DNA of 64,000 nucleotides from Tritrichomonas musculus (lineage: Eukaryota; Parabasalia; Tritrichomonadida; Tritrichomonadidae): positions 186,001 to 250,000 of the forward strand of contig JAPFFF010000018.1 in assembly GCA_039105265.1 (NCBI GenBank), given 5' to 3'. The notes under the pieces were generated by a model. It did not search any database. It was given only the letters and a program-made list of their open reading frames with translations, and was not told the DNA's origin. Each line of letters opens with the position of its first letter. Positions within the stretch are counted from its first letter, which is position 1. Made by a program: the position numbers and the translations under genes. Below, piece after piece: positions 1 through 10,000 of this stretch.

Positions 1-161
1 AGAAAATGGCCCCATATACATGCAATAGTATTAATGTTATATCATTATTTTTTATTTGTTGAAAATGATATGGAAAAAAATTGTGAAGATTATTTTTTTT
101 TGAGATATTTTTCGGCCATTTAAAATCAGAAATCATTTTAATTAAATAGGCCATTCATCAA
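1..161. other. 5' flank of the acetyltransferase gene
   Basis: AT-rich non-coding sequence with T and A runs. Just before the ATG of the next gene lies TTCATCAAATG, which resembles but does not exactly match the trichomonad initiator (TCA, pyrimidine, T, T/A). Nothing else is recognisable. Confidence 0.4.
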
Positions 162-659
162 ATGCCTATCAGTTTACGTCGAGTTAAAATAACAGATCTT
201 ATTCAGATGCAAAATGCAAATCTTCATTGTCTTGCCGAAAATTATCATATGTGGTATTGGATGTATCATTATTTATTAACTCCTCAAGGTGCTCATGTTG
301 CAGTTGATAGCCGTGGAAAATTACTTGGATATGTTCTTTGCAAAATTGATGACGAACAACGTAATCAAAAGCCACCTCCACCTATTCATGGTCACGTAAC
401 ATCAGTTGCAATTTATTCAGGATATAGAAAACTTGGAATTGCTACGAAACTTCTCAGATACTCACATAGAACGCTTCGTGAATGCTACCGCTGCGAGTAT
501 GTGAATTTGAATGTGAGAGAAACAAATAGAGCAGCGCACATTCTATACCAGGAGACACTAGGATATAAATTCCTCGCCGTTGACGAAGGTTACTACGCCG
601 ACGGCGAGAATGGATGGAATTTAAGATATACATACCCGAAAGAATCTGATAAAAAATGA
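162..659 (+). CDS. NAA10: N-terminal acetyltransferase catalytic subunit, NAA10/ARD1-like (NatA)
   Basis: The 165-residue product aligns by eye over its full length with NAA10, the catalytic subunit of the NatA complex. NatA acetylates Ala/Ser/Thr/Gly N-termini of nascent proteins at the ribosome together with NAA15. Visible signatures are the substrate-binding segment CLAENYHMWYW (residues 23-33; NAA10 has CLPENYQMKYY), the acetyl-CoA motif YRKLGIA (88-94), the VNLNVRETNRAA strand-helix and the terminal GYYADGENGW (NAA10 has KYYADGEDAY). The long acidic tail of animal NAA10 is absent, so the protein is little more than the GNAT domain. A proline-rich insert (residues 71-75) lies before the HGHVTSV strand. 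The ATG is the first in frame and the stop is followed by AAATTTAAATAAA. No NAA15 gene is in the window. Confidence 0.9.
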   Translation: MPISLRRVKITDLIQMQNANLHCLAENYHMWYWMYHYLLTPQGAHVAVDSRGKLLGYVLCKIDDEQRNQKPPPPIHGHVTSVAIYSGYRKLGIATKLLRYSHRTLRECYRCEYVNLNVRETNRAAHILYQETLGYKFLAVDEGYYADGENGWNLRYTYPKESDKK

Positions 660-864
660 AATTTAAATAAACTGCTTTTATTTTATTTGAACAACATGAT
701 CAAGTATCAAAAGCTTTTTTTTTTTTTATAATTTGAAACGATTGATGATTTCAAATGGATGTTTTCCCACCTTTGATGAGAAGGAGATTTAAAAAAACTC
801 ATTCAATATTTTGTGTACTCGCTTGAAATCATGCACGTTAAGGAAAAAGATTTGAAATCAGGTA

Positions 865-1719
865 ATGAACAACAATTTTTACATTGAAGAAAATGATTTA
901 AATTGGTCTTCACAACAATTAAAAATTGCGCATCTTTTCAGTGAATCAAGAATTAAAGAGAAACAAATTGAACTTTCAAACTTTTTATTAAATAATGATT
1001 CATATCTTCTTAGTCGAGAAAAAGCTGCTTCTAAGCAGCTTCGTAGAATTTCAGAGCAGACATCTAAACTTCGTTTTGAAGTATTATACTTAGAAAAAGA
1101 TTTAAATGATATTGAATCAAATAAAAAAAATATTATTTTATCTACAAAAACCGATTCTTCCAAAACAATCAATTTAATTCAGATGGATATGATAAAAGAT
1201 AATCAAAAAATCGAAAAATTAAAACAAGATATTAAAGAGCAAAGGAAAAAATATATTGATTTGATTAATGAAGAGAAAAAAGAAAAAGAAGAAATAATCA
1301 AAGATTATGACCAAGTTATTTTTGATCTTTGGCAGCAAATAAAACAAACTGAAATAATGCTTTTTTCATCATCCTCAAAATCATTTTGCCAATCTTCAAT
1401 GGAATCAACATTGACAACTCAATCAACATTAGATCAACAACAAGGTTTGTTTTACGACCATAAGGATTTGCTAGAAATGAAATCAACAGGATCATTTTTA
1501 GATTCAGAACTAGATGATGTATATGAGTCGATACAAAAAATACAAACGAAAATTGAAAAAGAGATAGCTAATAAGGAGCAACTACTTCTTCGCCTAAAAG
1601 AAATTGAAACCATTTCTGCCAATTATAAAAAAGAATTATCAGATATAAATGACCAACACCGTAAATTTAGGGATGAATTGGAATCAATGGAAACAACAAG
1701 AATCAATAGTATTCAATGA
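865..1719 (+). CDS. coiled-coil protein, unknown function
   Basis: The 284-residue product is rich in Lys, Glu, Gln and Ser and reads as long heptad-containing helices: roughly residues 30-165 and 205-284, separated by a Ser/Thr/Gln-rich linker (about 165-195). No catalytic motif, membrane segment or signal peptide is visible. I do not recognise a family; coiled-coil proteins of this size are common among parabasalid cytoskeletal and flagellar-root components, but that role is only a guess. The gene lies 205 bp downstream of the acetyltransferase on the same strand. The start is the first ATG of the frame. Confidence 0.75.
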   Translation: MNNNFYIEENDLNWSSQQLKIAHLFSESRIKEKQIELSNFLLNNDSYLLSREKAASKQLRRISEQTSKLRFEVLYLEKDLNDIESNKKNIILSTKTDSSKTINLIQMDMIKDNQKIEKLKQDIKEQRKKYIDLINEEKKEKEEIIKDYDQVIFDLWQQIKQTEIMLFSSSSKSFCQSSMESTLTTQSTLDQQQGLFYDHKDLLEMKSTGSFLDSELDDVYESIQKIQTKIEKEIANKEQLLLRLKEIETISANYKKELSDINDQHRKFRDELESMETTRINSIQ

Positions 1720-2216
1720 TTATCATAAAAATCATTTTTTCATTTTGTTGATGAAACCAAAATATGACAATAGAAATATAAATTAATATACCTCATATTT
1801 ATTTGGCCTGCATTATAAAACTGTGCTCATATTTTCTCTTAGATATCAGAAATGAAATGTTAAGTAATAATTCATTTTTTTACTTTTAATATAATTTTAA
1901 ACAATTGCATACATGTATGCAAGGCCAAATTAGGCGGGCGTTGAGCGCAGCCAGCGGCTGCTGAAAGATAAAAAAAGGAGTTGAAGCATTTCAAAAAAAA
2001 TTTTATCCCAATATTAAACGTACTTTTCTTTTTCAATTTATTCAAATACTTATCTCCAAAAATTAAGTAAAATCTGTAAAATAAAATTTAAAATTTTACA
2101 AATTAATCATTTTTCTTTTATTAAATTTAATTATTTTTTTTAAAATAATATATTTTTACAAGATAAATATGCTTTTTTATTTTTCAATGCTTTATACAAA
2201 TTAAAAGTTATTGAAG
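1720..2216. other. intergenic region with an 18-bp palindrome and a GC-rich patch
   Basis: Mostly AT-rich. It contains the perfect palindrome TTGCATACATGTATGCAA (1905-1922), followed at about 1923-1966 by a patch much richer in G and C than its surroundings. The patch can form a short hairpin (GCAGCC-AGC-GGCTGC). No ORF or tRNA fold is seen. It could be a small RNA gene, a transposon end or a regulatory site. Confidence 0.4.
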
Positions 2217-3923
2217 ATGGAAACCATAAAAGAAATCTTGAATCTTTTTTTTACAGCATGGACTCCTGAAATTCGATTCAAATACACCAGCCTTTGCGAC
2301 AAACTTTCATTGGAAGATAAAAAACAACATCTTGATTCAATTAACTTATTAGCAATTTTAATAAAAGTTCAAGGAATAGAAATGATCGCATTCAACTCTC
2401 TATATAAAAAATACAATATGATAAATGATGATTTTCTTAATCAACTTCCATCAGAAGTATTACTTCGCTTCTGGGAATCGCTTCCCCAATATATTTGTAT
2501 TCATCCACAAATTGCATTATCGCTTAATAACTTAGTTCCAGTTTTAGAATTCGATGACTCATATAAAATATTTCCTCATATTATTGCACTTTCTAATCCT
2601 TATTTATTGAATGAATTCATTACTAGGCAATCAAATAAAATGGTACTTAAATCATTGGGCTACCTTTTTTCATCCGATAACACAGATCTTATCTGTCAAA
2701 TCTATCCATTTTTCTTAAAGAAAGAACCAAATTTAATTTCTTACTGCATTCAACCAGATTTGAAAGAAGAAATTTTAACCACAGCATTAATTTCAAATAT
2801 GACTGGTAAGATATCATCATTAAATTTAGCATATTTGCTCATGTTTTTGAAAAACGGTAAAATCAAACAAGACTCTAAATTATTTAAAGCGTTTGGATTT
2901 TATATCAAAAAATTCTTTATTCCAGATCTTAATCTCAATACAATTACATCAGCTTCTTTATTTGACACACTTACTCAAAAATACCCAGAATTAGTAAATG
3001 AAAAGCCTTTTACCGACCATGTAATTCAAACAATTGAAGAAGCTAAATTAATTGTTGAAGATCATAGAGTGAATAAAATTGAATCTTTTGCTAATGATTT
3101 AATTAGCAATGGAAACAACGAGGAATTCAACAAATACATTGCCGCAGCTGCTATATCAGGATTAATTTCATCTTATATAGTTGATAAGAATTTGCTGATT
3201 AAACTAATCCTATTAATAAAGCAATTGCAAATCGTTGAATTTCCGGATTTTTTGACAGTCAGGCTTCTTCGAAAAGATCCAAATCAAATCGAAAAGATTA
3301 GTTCTTTTCATGCAATTCCAGCCATTGCAAGCTCTTTTATCAACGGAAAACTAAATCCAAAAGTTGCAGAACTTTGTTCAAGCAAACCATACCAAATTGT
3401 TAAAGCATTATATTTAATAGCAGTTTATGATCAAGAAAGGAAAAAGAATTATCCTTTCCCTTCAGATTTCCAATCATTTATTAACACTGTTGATTTTAAA
3501 AATATGAAAATACCAAAAGGCGCTCCAGATTTCATTAAAACGTTCAAATTTAATGGAAATGCAGATTCTTTACAAACATTCTATACAAATGCATTTAATG
3601 ACAAGAATCTAACTTATAAGTATTTTGATATCGATAAAAATTACATTTCACGTCTCGTTAAGATTGCAAAGAAATATTATCCTGAATTCTCATATGAAAA
3701 TAAGAAAGATTTCAGCAATTTCCCTCAAAACGTTGAAGAAGTAGAAATTAATGAAAATCTGTTTGTTACTAGAGTAGAAATGGATCTACCTGAAGAAAGC
3801 TTTAATTCATGTCTAATGTCTTCTCTTTACAATCCTGATTTCACAAATACATTAAATACAATTAATAATGATGATGACCTTGAAGAATACGCCAACTTAT
3901 TCATGTCAACAATTGGAAAATAA
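2217..3923 (+). CDS. hypothetical helical protein
   Basis: The frame is open from a TTG at 2211, but the first ATG is at 2217 (Met-Glu-Thr-Ile), giving 568 residues. The sequence is leucine-, isoleucine- and lysine-rich and reads as successive amphipathic helices, as in HEAT/ARM-like helical repeat proteins, although no repeat consensus is clear. The last ~60 residues are acidic and Asn-rich. No membrane segment, signal peptide or catalytic motif is visible. The stop lies in GGAAAATAAAATC, so the TAAA-type polyadenylation motif known in Trichomonas vaginalis would overlap it. Function unknown. Confidence 0.75.
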   Translation: METIKEILNLFFTAWTPEIRFKYTSLCDKLSLEDKKQHLDSINLLAILIKVQGIEMIAFNSLYKKYNMINDDFLNQLPSEVLLRFWESLPQYICIHPQIALSLNNLVPVLEFDDSYKIFPHIIALSNPYLLNEFITRQSNKMVLKSLGYLFSSDNTDLICQIYPFFLKKEPNLISYCIQPDLKEEILTTALISNMTGKISSLNLAYLLMFLKNGKIKQDSKLFKAFGFYIKKFFIPDLNLNTITSASLFDTLTQKYPELVNEKPFTDHVIQTIEEAKLIVEDHRVNKIESFANDLISNGNNEEFNKYIAAAAISGLISSYIVDKNLLIKLILLIKQLQIVEFPDFLTVRLLRKDPNQIEKISSFHAIPAIASSFINGKLNPKVAELCSSKPYQIVKALYLIAVYDQERKKNYPFPSDFQSFINTVDFKNMKIPKGAPDFIKTFKFNGNADSLQTFYTNAFNDKNLTYKYFDIDKNYISRLVKIAKKYYPEFSYENKKDFSNFPQNVEEVEINENLFVTRVEMDLPEESFNSCLMSSLYNPDFTNTLNTINNDDDLEEYANLFMSTIGK

Positions 3924-4085
3924 AATCATATGATAATTTATTTTTAATCATGATTCCAAATTATGAATTATTTTATTTTTTTTTTAAATTTTTTTTAAAA
4001 TGATTCTTCTTTATTAATAAAATTAATGTCTTATACTGAATATAAAATAAAAATTTTAAATTAAAAAAAATGATTATTTATTTAT

Positions 4086-7000
4086 TTAAAGAACTTTTGC
4101 ACCAGCTTTAGAATAAAGAACAAAATCATCTTGAAAATCAGGAAATGCGTTAGGATCAATCAAGACTTTATCAGCGTTAGGACAAGCGACCAAAAGGATA
4201 AATTCACAATCACCGAAAGGTTCTTTTAGCATATAAACTTTATCACCCAAAAATTCAATTGAATTAAGTTTTAAACATTTCAATGATTTCGGCTTTATAT
4301 TTTGGATTGAAGCAGGAATCGAGATGCTATTCAAAGATGACAAAGCAAAAGCGTTTTGATTGATTGAATTCAATTTTGAATCCTCTTGAAAAACGACAGA
4401 TTTCAAACGATCACAATTAAAGAAAGCAAAAGAATTGATCGTTTTAACAGAAGAAGGAATGATTGCATGTTGAATATCACGACATGCAAAGAAGAGAATA
4501 TCGAAATCATCACTGTTTTTAGATTTTCCAATGATTATTTTATTATTATTAACAACAGAGAAAACTTTGTTATTTGGCGAAATATCAATTTGATTTAATT
4601 TGTTCAAATTGTTACACCAATTCTCTTTAAGTTCTTCCAAACTTGGAGGAATTGAGAAACGCTTTAAAGAAGAACCATCGAAAGCATTACTATCAATTGA
4701 TTGAATTTGAGAATCTTCAGAAAATTCAAGGGATTTCAAATTCAAACATTGACCAAATGAATAAGAACAAATTCTTTTAACAAATGACGGAATGATTGCT
4801 GTTTCAATATCACGACGCGCGAAGATTAAAAGATCAAAATCATCGCCGTTTTTGTCAGATTTTCCAATGATGAAATCATCATTAAAAACGATGAAATCTT
4901 TATTTTGTGGTGAAATTGAAAAATGATTCAATTTTGAAATGGTCGTGCACCAACCATTTCTAATCTCTCCAACACTTGCTGGAATGCTGATTGATTCAAT
5001 TGAAGATCTATAAAAGATGTTTTTGCCAATGAATGCCAATTTTGAATCCTCTGGAAATTCAATAGATTGAAGGCTCTCACAATTGGCAAAAGCTTCTTCA
5101 CCGATGAACGATACACTTGAAGGAATGATGATTTTTTGAAGAGAAGAATATGAAAACGCTTCTTCATCGATTACTTCAAGTTTTGAATCATCAGCAAAAG
5201 TGACATTTCCTAGGTTTTTACACCATGAAAAAGCTAACATGCCAATTCGTTTAATAAACGATGGAATGAAGACGTCTCTTATGTCTCGACATGCAAATAA
5301 AAGGGTGTCAAAATCAGCAATGCTTGGATCTGACCGACCAATTATCATTTTGTCATCAAGACTGAAAAAGTGGCAACTGTCAGGAGAAATTGTGACACGT
5401 GTCAATCTTAACGTAAAATCACACCATCCTTCTTTAAGTTCAATAAGACTGCTTGGAATAAAGAGATGTTCAATCGATGAATAAAAGAAAACTTCTTTAG
5501 GTAATGTTTTAATTGATGTTGAGTCTTCAATTGTTACATTTTTAAGATTTCGACACCAATAAAATGTTCGTTCTCCAATTTCTTTAATACTACTTGGAAT
5601 TTCAATATTATCAATCGATGTACTTGAGAATGTTTCTTTACCAATATATTCAATTTCACTTCCTGTCGAAAATTCAACATTTTTTAATTCTTCACATTCA
5701 TAAAATGCATATGAACTGATATATTTAATATATGATGGAATTATTGCTTCTTCAATATCTCGACGTGCAAATTCAAGTCGCTCAAATTTTCCTTCTCTGT
5801 TACAAGTTTTTCCAATGATATATTTATCATCAACATATTTGTAATATTCATTCTTTGGTGAAACAGAAACATGACAAAGTCTTGATGCATAACTGCACCA
5901 TCCTTCTCTCAATTTTTTGACACTTGCTGGAAGATTTATTCTTTCTAGATTTGAATGGAAAAATGCATTTTCTTCAATCAAAAATAGTTTTGAATTTTCT
6001 GAAAATTCAATTGATTCCAAGTTTGGACAATATGAAAAAGAATATTTGTCAATTTGCGCTACATTTGAAGGAATCTTGATTTTCTTAATCCCTGATTCAG
6101 TGAAGACATTCTTATCAATTGAACAAAGATTAGAATCATCAAGAAATTCGCACGATAAAAGATTCTTACAAAATGAAAAAGTGGATTCTTTTATGTACTT
6201 GACAGAGGAAGGAATAGAAATCATAAAAAGATGAGTTTTTGAGAATGCTTTTTTGTCAATTGAACGAAGTTCTGAATTTTCAGAAAATACAACTGATTTC
6301 AATTTAGAACATTCACAAAAAACATAAGAACAGATTCTTTTAATGAAGGACGGAATCACAACTTTTTCAATATCTCGATATGAAAAAACAAGGACATCAT
6401 ATTTGTCACTTTTTAGATCAGATTTCTTCGCCATCAAATTGTCATTTATAAAAGTAAAATATTTATTTTCAGGCGATAAAGAAATGTTATTCAATTTCAA
6501 AGCGTGACTACACCAACCACATTTAAGCTCTTCAACTTCAGATGGAATAAAAATGCTTTCAATTGATGATTTAGAAAACGCTTTCAATTCAATTGAATGG
6601 AGTTGAGAATTCTCAGCAAAATTAACTGATTTTAATTTCTCACATTTGAAGAAACAACGTTCTCCAATTTGATTGACTTTTGAAGGAATCAAAATTTCAT
6701 TGATTGATGACATTGAAAAAGCATATTTTTCAATGATTACCAATTCTGAGTCCTTTTCAAATTCAACCGATTCAAGTTCACGACATGAGTAGAAAGAACG
6801 TTCACATATTTGCTGGACAGAAGAAGGAATCAAAATATTTTTAAGTGGAGTGAAAGAGAAAGCTTTTTTCATTATCAATCTAATCTCAGAATTTTCAATG
6901 AATTCAATTGATTTAAAATTGGAACATTTAAAGAAAGAACGCTCACCGATCTCTTTCAAATGCGAAGGAATGCGAATCTCTTTAAGTGAAGATTTAGAAA

Positions 7001-10000
7001 AAGCATCCTTTTCAAATGAAACAATTTTTGAATCCTTTGAAAATTCAATAGATTGAAGATTTTTACACCATGAAAAAGCAAATTGACCAATTGACTTGAT
7101 GTACGATGGAATAACCGCCTTTTCAATATCACGACATGCAAAAAGAAGGATGTCATAATCATCATTACAATCACTTGATTTTCCAACGATGAATTTTTCA
7201 TCAATTAATTTAAAATTGTCATTTTTGGATGAGATTGAAATATGATTGAGTTTAGATGTGTGTTTGCACCATCCTTCTTTAAGTTCTTTCAGTTTCGATG
7301 GAATGAAAAGATATTCAATTGATGATTTAGTAAATGCTCCTTCTTCAATTATTCTTAATTCTGATTCTTCTTCAATTTCAATTTCTTTTAATTTTCGACA
7401 TTCACAAAATGAATTTGATTTGATCTTTTTAATACAATTTGGAATCTTCACTTTTTCACAATCACGACGTGCAAATGTGACAAATTCAAAATCACTCAGA
7501 CTTTCATTTGATTTTCCAACCAATAATTTATTATCGATGTATGCAAAATATTTGTTTTCTGGCGATATTGTAACATTAGTCAAGTAAGGAGTGTGATTAC
7601 ACCATCCTTCTTTCATATCTTGTAATTTTGAAGGAATGTAAAGACTCTTAATGCAAGTGTAAGCAAAACAATCTTTACCAAAAGTTGTTAATTCCGAATC
7701 CTCTGGAATTATTACAGATCTTAAAGTATCACATCTGTAGAAAGCACGTTCACCGATCTTTATGACATGCTTTGGAATTGTTATGCTTTGAAAACCAGCA
7801 TATGAAAATGCAACTTTTTCAATCGACGTAAGTCTTGAATATTCAGGAAAAGAGATCGATTTTAGATACGAACACCATGAAAATGCAAAGGCACCAATTG
7901 TCTTGATTTCAATTGGTATAATAACATGAGTTATATTACGAACTGCAAAAAGAAGGACGTCAAAATCATCACTGTTTTGATCTGATTTTCCAACAAGAAG
8001 TTTGTTATCAATGACTTTAAAATTCTTGTTGTTTGGTGAAACTGTAATATGATTCAATCTCCATGTAAAGTCACACCATCCTTCTTTAAGTTCAATAAGA
8101 CTGCTTGGAATAAAGAGATGTTCAATCGATGAATAAAAGAAAACTTCTTTAGGTAATGTTTTAATTGATGTTGAGTCTTCAATTGTTACATTTTTAAGAT
8201 TTCGACACCAATAAAATGTTCGTTCTCCAATTTCTTTAATACTACTTGGAATTTCAATATTATCAATCGATGTACTTGAGAATGTTTCTTTACCAATATA
8301 TTCAATTTCACTTCCTGTCGAAAATTCAACATTTTTTAATTCTTCACATTCATAAAATGCATATGAACTGATATATTTTATATATGATGGAATTATTGCT
8401 TCTTCAATATCTCGACGTGCAAATTCAAGTCGTTCAAATTTTCCTTCTCTGTTACAAGTTTTTCCAATGATATATTTATCATCAACATATTTGTAATATT
8501 CATTCTTTGGTGAAACAGAAACATGACAAAGTCTTGATGCATAACTGCACCATCCTTCTCTCAATTTTTTGACACTTGCTGGAAGATTTATTCTTTCTAG
8601 ATTTGAGTTAAAGAATGCATTCACATCAATTTTAAGAAGTTTCGATTCATTCGGAAGTTGAATACTTTTAAGATTTTTACAGTATGAAAATGATCGTTCT
8701 TTGATTTCTTTAACTGATGATGGAATTTCAATGTGATCAATCCAACTGAATGAAAATAAATATTTATCAATTAAACAAATTTCTGATTTATCTTCAAATT
8801 TAACTGAACAAAGATTCTCACATTCTTGGAAGCAACGTTCACCAATGTGTCTGACTTTACGAGGAATCAAAATACTCGTTATTGATGACAATGAAAAAGC
8901 TTCTTTTTCAATTGATTGAAGTTTAATATTTTGGGCAAATTGAACTGATTTAAAATCATAACATCGATAAAAAGCCCTTTCACTGATTTGCTTAACTTTA
9001 GCAGGAATAAAAATATTAGTAATTGATGATTTAGAAAACGCTGATTTATCAAATATACAAACATTTGAATCATTTGAAAATTGAATCGATTTCAGCTTCT
9101 TACACATGTGAAATGAAAAAGGTCCAATTCGTTTGATGCAGGAAGGAATGATTGCTTCTTCTATATCACGGCATGCCAAGACGATAACATCAAAATCAAC
9201 ATTATTATTTTCAGATTTCTTCACCAAGTATTTTTCATCAATTAATTTAAAATTGTCATTTTTGGATGAGATTGAAATATGATTGAGTTTAGATGTGTGT
9301 TTGCACCATCCTTCTTTAAGTTCTTTCAGCTTCGATGGAATGAAAAGATATTCAATTGATGATTTAGTAAATGCTCCTTCTTCAATTATTCTTAATTCTG
9401 ATTCTTCTTCAATTTCAACTTCTTTTAATTTCCGACATTCACAAAATGAATTTGATTTGATCTTTTTAATACAATTTGGAATCTTCACTTTTTCACAATC
9501 ACGACGTGCAAATGTGACAAATTCACAATGATCAATCAACAATTTATTATCAATATATGAAAAATATTTGTTTTCAGGCGAAACTTTTATGTTGGTCAAT
9601 TTTGAAGTGTGATCACACCATCCTTCTTTCATCTCTTCTAGTTTTGAAGGGATGAAAAGACTCTCAATTTGAGTGAATGCAAAAGCACCTTTATCTATTG
9701 TTATTAGTTCTGATTTATCTGGAATCACAAATGATTGTAAATTTCGACATTTATAAAATGAACTTTCACCTATCTTTTTAACAGTTGATGGTAAAATCAT
9801 TCCTTCAAGAGTCGAATAAGAAAAAGCTTCTTCTTCAATTGATTCAAGTTTTGAATCCTCATTGAACACAATAGAATGAAGATTTTTACACCACGAAAAA
9901 GCAAAAGGACCAATTTTTTTAACACTTGAAGGAATGACAACTTTTTCAACATCACGGCCAGCAAAAATAAGAGAGTCATATTCATCATTATTCTTAGAAA

